Source: an uncultured Eubacteriales bacterium
Lineage (GTDB): Bacteria; Bacillota; Clostridia; Peptostreptococcales; Anaerovoracaceae
DNA length: 9,082 bases
Direction of reading: 5' to 3'
NCBI GenBank assembly: GCA_902766185.1
Contig: CACXCQ010000176.1
Location: 1-9,082, forward strand
Shown here: piece by piece, positions 1-5,448 of the stretch
Layout: every line of letters starts with the position of its first letter
Position numbering within the stretch: position 1 is the stretch's first letter
Notes under the pieces: model-generated
What the model saw: the letters and a program-made list of their open reading frames with translations, nothing else
The model's database searches: none
What the model was told of the DNA's origin: nothing
Program-made: the position numbers and the translations under genes

Positions 1-212
1 CTTCTCTGCCTGGCGAAACCGTACTCGAATCCCCTGGCGTCGATGAGACGCAGAGGCCATGTGTCCGATACATAGATGTCGATTTTTTTCGTGGTGCTCT
101 GGCCCCGGCCGATCACCGGCCTCGTCCCGGAGATCGCCCTGATCAGCGTACTCTTGCCGACTCCGGCCTCTCCCAGCACCAAAACATTTAATCTCTGTTC
201 CTGTTCCATCAT
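1..212 (-). CDS. P-loop GTPase, N-terminal fragment (3' end outside window)
   Basis: The first ~70 residues of a small-GTPase-like protein are visible, and the gene runs off the left edge. Residues ~8-19 are a beta strand followed by a Walker A/G1 loop, GEAGVGKST, then TLIRAISG. A threonine pair in QSTTKK (~40-45) could be the switch I/G2 threonine. WPLRLIDARGFEYG contains a DxxG (G3) motif, DARG. The order and spacing G1-G2-G3 fit the Era/HSR1-type GTPase fold, so it should bind and hydrolyse GTP. The NKxD (G4) motif lies outside the window, so the subfamily cannot be named. Two adjacent ATGs (212 and 209) are possible starts. AAGGTG lies 5 nt before the first and 8 nt before the second, and both are acceptable. 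The gene has its own promoter and is separated from the sugar-amine operon by two terminators, so no functional link is implied. Confidence 0.8.
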   Translation of the reverse strand, partial: MMEQEQRLNVLVLGEAGVGKSTLIRAISGTRPVIGRGQSTTKKIDIYVSDTWPLRLIDARGFEYGFARQR

Positions 213-240
213 TCAATCACCTTGAACTATCGACATTATC

Positions 241-256
241 CCCGCAAATTATACCA
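241..256 (-). promoter_or_regulatory. Extended -10 promoter of the GTPase gene
   Basis: On the minus strand the sequence TGGTATAAT (248-256) is a perfect TATAAT box with the TGn extension typical of extended -10 promoters. No good TTGACA is present 16-18 bp upstream, which is acceptable for this class. Transcription would start near 241, about 29 nt before the ATG at 212, with an AAGGTG ribosome site between. Confidence 0.6.
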
Positions 257-309
257 TACTTTTCGGGGAGAAAAACATCCTGAGAGAGTTTTGGCTCAAC
301 CTCCTCCTG

Positions 310-357
310 AAAAGAAAAAAGCCGAGTTCCAAAGCATTCTACTCCTTTGGATTCTCG
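310..357 (-). terminator. Intrinsic terminator downstream of the hairpin array
   Basis: Read on the minus strand, CGAG (354-357) pairs with CTCG (323-326) and CCAAAG (345-350) pairs with CTTTGG (329-334). There is a small AAT/AA internal loop and a 10-nt apical loop. The stem is followed by GC and then a T-rich tail, six T, C, four T (310-320). No T tail follows in the plus direction, so it acts on minus-strand transcripts. It lies about 250 bp beyond the main operon terminator. It could catch read-through or end a separate transcript of the array region. Confidence 0.7.
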
Positions 358-382
358 ACACTTTGTAAGGAATTATAGACAT

Positions 383-645
383 CGTGTAGATATCTTCTTC
401 CTGAGGTCGGATCAACACGATTTGCCCCTTTGATCACCTCAATGTGGCCATCCAAGCCCTCCATCGTGTTGATCCATGAGCCAACTTCTACGATCAACAC
501 GGAAATCGGGCTATTTCGTGTTGATATCCGAATTCTGAACAACGATCAACATTTCACCCATTGGGTTATGGCAAATATGCCCGATATCTGGCCTTCATCC
601 AAACAAAAAATGTTGATTGGCATATTTCAAATGCAAATCAACACG
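383..645. repeat. Array of four hairpin repeats with fixed 19-nt centre
   Basis: Four copies of TGTTGAT-N19-ATCAACA occupy 385-417, 467-499, 519-551 and 611-643. The only arm mismatch is TGTAGAT in the first copy. The outer two bases are CG/CG in copies one and two, CG/TT in copy three and AA/CG in copy four. In copy two the stem reaches 10 perfect base pairs (465-474 with 492-501). The 19-nt centres are unrelated to one another in sequence, yet their length is invariant. Copies are separated by 49, 19 and 59 bp, so from 467 to 545 the half-sites fall every 26 bp in alternating orientation. A further 13-bp perfect inverted repeat links the facing arms of copies one and two (409-421 with 463-475). 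The fourth copy forms the stem of the operon terminator. A 67-codon frame (339-542, minus) crosses the array but reads the repeats in several frames, so I do not call it a gene. Function is unknown. Confidence 0.75.
601..643 (-). terminator. Intrinsic terminator of the pot-frl operon
   Basis: On the minus strand TGTTGATT (636-643) pairs perfectly with AATCAACA (611-618). After one mismatch GCAT (631-634) pairs with ATGC (620-623) around a 7-nt loop. The stem is followed directly by TTTTTTGTTT (601-610). This is a textbook rho-independent terminator, 65 bp past the frlD stop codon. Its outer stem is the fourth copy of the hairpin repeat of the adjacent array. Confidence 0.85.
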
Positions 646-689
646 AGGACACATTGCTGCGGCAGGTCCAGCGGAGGGAGCGGTCGCCC

Positions 690-727
690 TACCAGGCGCC
701 TCTACCAGTCACCAGTACCAGGCGCCT
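690..727. repeat. 12-bp direct repeat flanking the frlD stop codon
   Basis: TACCAGGCGCCT occurs at 690-701 and again at 716-727, 26 bp apart, with AGGCGCCT itself palindromic. One copy codes for the last residues of FrlD and the other lies just after the stop codon (709-711). It looks like a short local duplication at the 3' end of the gene. No function is evident. Confidence 0.5.
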
Positions 728-1503
728 TTGTATCCGATGGTGACGACGGCGTTTTCCGAGCCCTTCTTCATGCATTCCTTCAGATCGGCGCCGTCCAGAT
801 GGGCTGCCAGGAATCCGGCGATGTAGCTGTCGCCGGCGCCCATGGTGTCCACCACGGGGCATTCCAAAATACCGAAGGACTCAAAGCGTCCCGCTTCAAG
901 GGCAAGGCTTCCGCGGCTTCCGCGCATGGCAACCACCACCTTCGGCCCCATGGCCACAATGCGCTGCATTTGCTCCCGCAGCTGGTCATTACCCGCAGCG
1001 TCATCGGAGAAGAACAGATAATCCGCGCACTTTATCCCCTCCCCGCACTGCGGCAGGTCCAGGTGATTGGAAGCGTCATACGCGATGGGGATCCCGCGGC
1101 TCTTCAGCAAAGGCAGGAAGGGCTCGGTGTATCCCCACAGACCGGTGACGGCCAGATCGTGCTCCCCGATGAACGCAGCATCCTCCTCCGTAAGCAAAAG
1201 CTGGGCAGTGACGCCGGGATCATCTTCGCCGAAGACCCGGTCTCCGTTGACCCGCCGCACGTGGGTGACTGCGGTCATTCCCTCCAGCACCTTTACGTGG
1301 CTGACGTCCACGTTCTTTTCCCTCAGGGAATCGATGATCATCTGCCCGTTCTCATCGTTTCCCACCGCACCGATGTAGGAGGACGGGATGCCCAGCCTTT
1401 GGAGGTATACGGAAACGTTGACGGGATTTCCACCGGGATAGCATTCGCCGGTCTCGTCGTAGCAGTCGACACAATTATCTCCGATACACGCGATTCGTTT
1501 CAT
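709..1503 (-). CDS. frlD: Fructoselysine 6-kinase (PfkB family)
   Basis: This is a cytoplasmic sugar kinase of the PfkB/ribokinase family. FrlD uses ATP to phosphorylate C6 of fructoselysine, making the substrate of the FrlB deglycase. The 264 residues match the usual ~260 for FrlD. The start reads IGDNCVDCY and has the early GGN substrate-loop motif (residues 24-26) with NPVNVSVY. Near the C-terminus, DTMGAGDSYIAGF carries the GAGD anion-hole/catalytic motif, with Asp225 as expected catalytic base. By memory it resembles E. coli FrlD along its whole length, including IGDNCVD, the GDRVFG-type loop and the GAW near the end, where this protein has a short extra YW. The ATG overlaps the frlC stop codon by 4 bp (ATGA), and AAGGAG lies 5 nt upstream inside frlC, so translation is probably coupled. 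It is the last gene of the operon, 65 bp before a strong terminator. A kinase for a related Amadori compound, such as glucoselysine, cannot be excluded. Confidence 0.9.
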   Translation of the reverse strand: MKRIACIGDNCVDCYDETGECYPGGNPVNVSVYLQRLGIPSSYIGAVGNDENGQMIIDSLREKNVDVSHVKVLEGMTAVTHVRRVNGDRVFGEDDPGVTAQLLLTEEDAAFIGEHDLAVTGLWGYTEPFLPLLKSRGIPIAYDASNHLDLPQCGEGIKCADYLFFSDDAAGNDQLREQMQRIVAMGPKVVVAMRGSRGSLALEAGRFESFGILECPVVDTMGAGDSYIAGFLAAHLDGADLKECMKKGSENAVVTIGYKGAWYW

Positions 1504-2393
1504 AAGTACTCCTTCATCCTTCGGAGCGCAAGCCTTGCCGCCCCGGAAGGATCATCCATATAATTCGTGACCAGTTCGATGGTCACGTTTCCATCGTAGC
1601 CGGCGGCGCGGAGATCCCGCACCAGGCTGTGCAGGTCCATAATACCATCCCCGGGCAAAATGTGCGACTCATCTTCACCGTTTGAGTCCGTCAGATGCAG
1701 ATGCTCCATCCGCAGCCCGAGCACCCGGGCGTACTCCGCCGGATCCTCGTCCTGCACGAAAGGCACCACCACATCGCACATGGCTTTCACCTGGGACGGC
1801 AGCTCCTCGAACAGCGCGCTGTAGTCCTCCAGCTTCGTATAACCGTCCGATTCCATAGGGGTCAGGTTTTCCAAAAGCAGGACCTGGCCCTGCCTTTGCG
1901 CCTCGTCCGCGAGCACGTTCAGGCTCTCCAGCAGACGTTCCCTCCGCTCCTCGGCGGGGAGTCCTCCGCTGTGGCCGATAGAAAAGAGACAGGCCTCTGC
2001 CCCGATAAGGGAAGAGGCCCGGATAGCCGTAAGAAGGTATTGAATACTGTCCTTCCACTGTGCCCGGTCCCCCATCATGTAGTTGAAGGGGTAGGCGTTG
2101 TGCTCCGGCGTGTAGACACGAACCGGAACACCGTATTCACGGGAGAGCCGCCGGATCCTCCGGGCCGCGCTCTCAGCCGCGCCTGAAGCAGTCCTCTCGG
2201 CCGCGCCCGAAGCAGACCCATCGGACGCGCCTGAAGCAGACCCATCGGCCGCGCCCCGGACCAGGTCCGGGGCGTAGCCGTGGGGGCGGCCGCCCCAGAG
2301 CTCGATATAATCGTAGCCAAAGGCGGCCGCGTCCCGGAAGGCCTGTTCCAGCCTCCCTCTCTGATATCCACAAGTGAACAGTCCGAATTTCAT
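1500..2393 (-). CDS. frlC: Fructoselysine 3-epimerase (TIM-barrel sugar epimerase)
   Basis: FrlC interconverts fructoselysine and its C3 epimer psicoselysine, letting the cell feed both into FrlD and FrlB. The 297-residue protein has the xylose-isomerase-like TIM barrel of sugar phosphate isomerases/epimerases. The N-terminus MKFGLFTCGYQR, and later YIELWGGRPHGYAPDL, closely resemble E. coli FrlC as I remember it (about 276 residues). Candidate metal and catalytic residues are Glu175 (LLLENLTP), Asp207 (AMCDVVVPF), His233 (HLHLTDSN) and Glu273 (TIELVT). These sit where the family has its Glu-Asp-His-Glu metal site. The oddity is an insertion at residues 47-78 of four 8-residue Gly/Ala/Ser-rich repeats (GAADGSAS type), which accounts for most of the extra length. 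The ATG at 2393 is fixed by the conserved N-terminus, although its ribosome site is unusually far upstream (see the hairpin entry). It ends in a 4-bp overlap with frlD and follows frlB by 27 bp. Confidence 0.92.
   Translation of the reverse strand: MKFGLFTCGYQRGRLEQAFRDAAAFGYDYIELWGGRPHGYAPDLVRGAADGSASGASDGSASGAAERTASGAAESAARRIRRLSREYGVPVRVYTPEHNAYPFNYMMGDRAQWKDSIQYLLTAIRASSLIGAEACLFSIGHSGGLPAEERRERLLESLNVLADEAQRQGQVLLLENLTPMESDGYTKLEDYSALFEELPSQVKAMCDVVVPFVQDEDPAEYARVLGLRMEHLHLTDSNGEDESHILPGDGIMDLHSLVRDLRAAGYDGNVTIELVTNYMDDPSGAARLALRRMKEYL
2160..2255. repeat. In-frame 24-bp tandem repeat inside frlC
   Basis: Three near-identical 24-bp units (2179-2202, 2203-2226, 2227-2250) plus a degenerate edge form a minisatellite within frlC. 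The second and third units differ at 2 positions, and the first and third at 3. The unit length is a multiple of three, so copy-number changes keep the frame. In the protein it gives four 8-residue units, GAADGSAS, GASDGSAS, GAAERTAS and GAAESAAR (residues 47-78). They replace the short loop that follows APDL in E. coli FrlC. The high DNA identity suggests recent slippage duplication. Confidence 0.85.
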
Positions 2394-2396
2394 ATC

Positions 2397-2416
2397 GTGT
2401 TCGTTAACACCCTTTT
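2397..2416 (-). promoter_or_regulatory. Distant ribosome site of frlC with a hairpin between it and the start
   Basis: The only purine-rich site before frlC is AAAAGGG (2410-2416), 16 nt from the ATG at 2393, which is too far for normal use. Between them the RNA can fold a small hairpin, GTGTT/AACAC with a 4-nt loop (2397-2410). If folded, the hairpin would bring the site close to the start codon, but it also covers the last G. It may set the level of FrlC relative to FrlB. Coupling to frlB, which ends 27 bp upstream, is an alternative explanation. Confidence 0.35.
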
Positions 2417-2420
2417 ATTT

Positions 2421-3416
2421 TTAGTATTCCATCTTCCGGTAGTAGCGGCGCAGCTCCATGTCGTGCCCGGTCTGATCCACCAGATGCACATCGATGCGGT
2501 TGGTCACGGCATGCATGACCAGATGGCTGACCCTGCCGCGATACTCCTCAGAGATCCCCGCCAGAGCGTAGTCCCGGGTATCGATGATGGTGTAGTTGTC
2601 GCAGATCCGGGGAAGGAATCTGGCCACCCGCTCTCCCAGGGGACGCTGCGCATCTTCGCTGACGAACAGCGTCACCGGAGTGTCTTTTTCGACGATCTCC
2701 AGCATTCCGTGGAAGAATTCCGCCGAGTGGATCGATTTGGTCCTCAGCCAGTGCATCTCTTCCCAGTAGCACATAGCGTAGGAATACGTCGCGCCGTAGA
2801 GCGTTCCGCCGCCGATAAAGTAATGCAGCGCATCCTCCTTATGGGCGGTGACGAAGTCACGGGCAAACTCATCCGCTGCCTTCTCGGCCTCTGCCAGAGC
2901 TTCCGGAAGGCACCGGTCGAACTGCGCGTACATCTCTTCATATTCCGGCATCTCGCCCGCAAGATGCATGAACCGGTCAGCCGTCATGAAGAACTTCGTC
3001 TGCTCATGACTTTTGTAGGTGATGCAGTGATCCACCAGATCGGCCAGCTCCGCATCCGCCTTGTCGATGAACCCGATGATCTCGGCGCCCTTGCTCTGCA
3101 CCAGCTTCACTGCCTCGATGATCTCCACAGTGGTTCCGGTCACGGAGGAGATCACCACACAGGTGCCCTCTCCGACCCTCCGGTCTCCCGTGGTGTTGTA
3201 CTCTGCCGCATTCAGGGCGAAGACTTCCATCTCCGTGCGTTCCTTCATGTAGCAGACCACCTGCAGGCAGCTGGCCCAGGTGCCGCCGATACCCAGGAAG
3301 CAGAGATTTTTCAGGCCCCTGTCCCAGATACTGTCCACCAGCGGTTCGATCTGCGTGCGCAGCGCCAGGGCGCCGCGCATGCTATCGATCATTTCTTGTT
3401 CTTTGAAATTGATCAA
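2421..3416 (-). CDS. frlB: Fructoselysine-6-phosphate deglycase (SIS domain)
   Basis: FrlB splits fructoselysine 6-phosphate into glucose 6-phosphate and lysine in the cytoplasm, the step that feeds glycolysis and releases the amino acid. The 331-residue protein has the double-SIS sugar-isomerase layout. The first lobe has FLGIGGTWASC (40-50) and the phosphate-loop-like VVISSVTGTTVE (87-98). The second lobe has CYWEEMHWL and SAEFFHGMLEIVE (231-243). Glu220 and His236 are separated by 16 residues, as are the catalytic Glu214 and His230 of the related deglycase FraB. The C-terminus RRYYRKMEY closely resembles the RRYYGGLVEY end of E. coli FrlB. The start is TTG at 3416, supported by GGGAGG 8 nt upstream (3425-3430). 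The next ATG, codon 9, lacks such a site. It follows the binding-protein gene by 16 bp. A deglycase for a sibling Amadori phosphate is possible, but the frlC and frlD neighbours favour FrlB. Confidence 0.9.
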   Translation of the reverse strand: MINFKEQEMIDSMRGALALRTQIEPLVDSIWDRGLKNLCFLGIGGTWASCLQVVCYMKERTEMEVFALNAAEYNTTGDRRVGEGTCVVISSVTGTTVEIIEAVKLVQSKGAEIIGFIDKADAELADLVDHCITYKSHEQTKFFMTADRFMHLAGEMPEYEEMYAQFDRCLPEALAEAEKAADEFARDFVTAHKEDALHYFIGGGTLYGATYSYAMCYWEEMHWLRTKSIHSAEFFHGMLEIVEKDTPVTLFVSEDAQRPLGERVARFLPRICDNYTIIDTRDYALAGISEEYRGRVSHLVMHAVTNRIDVHLVDQTGHDMELRRYYRKMEY

Positions 3417-3432
3417 TGTGATTTCCTCCCGA

Positions 3433-4497
3433 TTACTCGCCGGTATCGACCTTTAATTTCTGATAGTACTTGTCATAGATCTTGATGGCATCGCCAACAT
3501 CTTCCTGGAAGAAGATGTTTTCCTTGTAATCGAAGTCGAATGCCGGACCATTTCTGTACTCCTCAGACGCAGCGGCTACCGCAGCATCGTTGGGGCAGGA
3601 ATACGGATTCTCGACCAGGTTCTTGGCCATCACTTCAGGATCACAGATGTAGTTCAGGAACGCGTATGCCGCATCGGCGTGCTGCGCGCCCTTGGGGATG
3701 ACGTACAGGTCGAATCCAAGCTGTACCGGGTCCTTCTTGAAGGGAGCTACGGTCAGGGTGTTGTTGTCGCCCATGGATGCCATGGCTTCCGCAGCGTTTC
3801 CGTCATAGGTCAGCATAGCGGAGATGGTTCCGTTGACGATGTTGGTCTCGGTGGAGCCGTAAGCCACAACGTTGTCGTTGTACTTCTTCAGCCACTCATA
3901 CGCCTCGGCGATCTCGGACTCCTCGGTGGAGTTGGGGTCATAGCCCAGAGCGATCAGGGCGATGGGGAAAAGGTTCCGCGCGCCGTCAACAGAGCCCAGC
4001 TGTCCCTTCATCTCCGGCTTGATCAGATCGTTGTAGCCGGTGATCTCGATGGGGCATCTCTCCGTATCGTACACCACATAGATGTAGTTCATCAGATACG
4101 GGATGCAGTACTTCTGGTTCTCTTCGGACCAGTAGGCCTTGTTGATGTTCTCGGAATTGGGGATCTGGGAAAGATCGAGTTCCTCCAGATAACCTCCCTT
4201 GATCAGGGATTCCATGTAGGCGTCGCAGGTCATGATCAGATCATACTCATCGCCGGCGCCTGCCGTCAGCTTGTTCACGGAGTCCGCATTGTCATTCATG
4301 TAACTGAGATTGACCTTGATTCCGTATTCGTTCTCGAAATCAGCGATCGTCTCATCGGAGATGTAGTCACTCCACATGAAGACGTTCAGCTCCTTGGATC
4401 CGGTATCTCCGGAGGAGTCCGAATCATCGCTTCCGCAGGCCGTGAAGGCGAACACCAGCGCGAGCCCGAGGACCAATGCCATTAACTTCTTTTTCAT
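3433..4497 (-). CDS. potD: PotD-like substrate-binding lipoprotein of the ABC transporter
   Basis: This is the extracellular, membrane-anchored solute-binding protein of the ABC importer encoded upstream. The 354 residues begin with MKKKLMALVLG, a hydrophobic stretch, and a lipobox FTAC. Cys21 is the expected lipidated residue, followed by an acidic Ser/Asp/Gly linker. The rest follows PotD along its length: FMWSDYISDETIADFENEYG, YDLIMT, the CIPYL region, and the YDKYYQKLK end. In a by-eye alignment to E. coli PotD from memory, several polyamine-contacting residues are changed: Tyr85 to Ala93, Asp168 to Gly172, Glu171 to Asn175, Trp229 to Tyr231 and Trp255 to Gly261. Asp257 (Asp263 here) and the first Trp (Trp42) are kept. 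I infer the ligand is not a polyamine but probably a fructosyl-amino acid. I chose ATG 4497 because AAGGAGG (4507-4513) lies 9 nt before it. An in-frame TTG at 4506 touches that site and cannot be the start. Confidence 0.88.
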   Translation of the reverse strand: MKKKLMALVLGLALVFAFTACGSDDSDSSGDTGSKELNVFMWSDYISDETIADFENEYGIKVNLSYMNDNADSVNKLTAGAGDEYDLIMTCDAYMESLIKGGYLEELDLSQIPNSENINKAYWSEENQKYCIPYLMNYIYVVYDTERCPIEITGYNDLIKPEMKGQLGSVDGARNLFPIALIALGYDPNSTEESEIAEAYEWLKKYNDNVVAYGSTETNIVNGTISAMLTYDGNAAEAMASMGDNNTLTVAPFKKDPVQLGFDLYVIPKGAQHADAAYAFLNYICDPEVMAKNLVENPYSCPNDAAVAAASEEYRNGPAFDFDYKENIFFQEDVGDAIKIYDKYYQKLKVDTGE

Positions 4498-4532
4498 TAG
4501 ATACAACCTCCTTCTTCTTCGTTCTTTTGACT

Positions 4533-4544
4533 GATAACGTTATC
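4533..4544. promoter_or_regulatory. 12-bp perfect palindrome between potC-like and potD-like genes
   Basis: GATAACGTTATC is exactly self-complementary and sits in the only sizeable gap inside the operon (60 bp, 4498-4557), upstream of the strong ribosome site of the binding-protein gene. It could be a protein-binding site, or a small RNA hairpin that affects transcript processing and raises binding-protein output. There is no T-run, so it is not an intrinsic terminator. Its role is unproven. Confidence 0.4.
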
Positions 4545-4557
4545 TGATCCAATGGAA

Positions 4558-5448
4558 TCAATATTCTTCAGCTGCCAGCCGGGCAGCGCGAATCCGTTCG
4601 TCACTCTCCGCCAGTATCCTGGCTTCCCTCTTGTTGTGGATCCTCTGCAGTACGTTCATCACCAGCATGCCGAAGAGCATGACGATGACCATGATGGTGG
4701 TCAGGGCGTTGATGTCCGGCGTGATCCCGGTCCGGTTCACGGACAAAATCAGGACAGGCAGCGTGGACTGGCTTGCCCCTGCCAGCATGTTGGAGATCAT
4801 GACGTCATCGATCGACAGAGTGAAGGACAGGAATGCCGCCGACATGATGCCGGGCATGATGCTCGGGATCGTCACCTTCAGGAAGGTCTGTACCCGGTTG
4901 GCTCCAAGGTCCATGGAGGCCTCCTGCAGAGTCTCGTTGTCTCCGGTGATCCTGCCTTTGATGATGATGACCGCATAGGGAATGCAGAAGGTGCAGTGCC
5001 CGATGACGATGGTCCCAAGTCCCAGCTTGAATCCCACGATCATGAAGATCAGAAGCATGGATACCGCCATGACGATCTCCGGCACAACGATGGGGACGAA
5101 GAGCATCATGTTGATGAACTTCTTTCCCCGGAACTCATACTTCTTCAATCCGATGCCGCCCAGAACGCCGATGATGACGCTGATGACCGTAGCCAGCACA
5201 GCGATGACCAGGGAGTAGACCAGTGATTCCCAGAGGTCATGGTTGCCGAAGGAAAACAGCTTCGGGTACCACTCGGTGGTGAATCCCATCCAGGAATAGT
5301 TTCGCTTGGCGTCGTTGAAGGAGAACAGGATCATCACCAGGACCGGGATATAGAAGCTGGAGTACACCAGCGCCGCGAAAATGGTCCAGGGGAGTTTGCG
5401 TCTCCGCTCTCTCTTCTGTTTCCGGTTCAGTTTCTCTTTCGCTGCCAT
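4558..5448 (-). CDS. potC: PotC-like ABC transporter permease
   Basis: This is the second membrane subunit of the importer, lining the channel with the PotB-like partner. The 296-residue protein starts with a very basic cytoplasmic tail (KLNRKQKRERRRK). Hydrophobic segments lie at roughly 24-44, 74-98, 111-133, 137-164, 198-220 and 246-268. Residues 175-195 hold the EAA loop (QEASMDLGANRVQTFLKV, then a TIP), which docks on the ATPase. The sequence FVPIVVPEIVMAVS in the third segment and the FTLSIDDVMIS stretch are typical of PotC/PotI permeases. The ATG directly follows the stop codon of the PotB-like gene with no gap. GGAGGTG lies ~6 nt upstream inside that gene, which suggests coupled translation. 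The C-terminal tail is charged and longer than usual. Substrate specificity is inferred from the operon only. Confidence 0.9.
   Translation of the reverse strand: MAAKEKLNRKQKRERRRKLPWTIFAALVYSSFYIPVLVMILFSFNDAKRNYSWMGFTTEWYPKLFSFGNHDLWESLVYSLVIAVLATVISVIIGVLGGIGLKKYEFRGKKFINMMLFVPIVVPEIVMAVSMLLIFMIVGFKLGLGTIVIGHCTFCIPYAVIIIKGRITGDNETLQEASMDLGANRVQTFLKVTIPSIMPGIMSAAFLSFTLSIDDVMISNMLAGASQSTLPVLILSVNRTGITPDINALTTIMVIVMLFGMLVMNVLQRIHNKREARILAESDERIRAARLAAEEY

Noticed and set aside
339..542. 67-codon minus-strand frame across the hairpin array
   Set aside because: It opens at a TTG without a ribosome site, crosses the repeats in different frames, and its stop lies in the loop of a terminator. 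It looks like a by-product of the repeats.
383..645. CRISPR array
   Set aside because: The repeated parts are short inverted arms in alternating orientation with unequal gaps. There are no long direct repeats with uniform spacers and no cas genes.
430..1563. Long plus-strand frame of 377 codons
   Set aside because: It lies mostly antisense to frlD and starts inside the non-coding array. The opposite strand has clear family motifs (GAGD, GGN).
2280..3485. 401-codon plus-strand frame
   Set aside because: It is a shadow of frlB and part of frlC, whose conserved motifs, ribosome sites and operon order are on the minus strand.
4498..4506. TTG at 4506 as start of the PotD-like lipoprotein
   Set aside because: It directly touches the AAGGAGG site. 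ATG 4497 is correctly spaced and gives a standard signal peptide.
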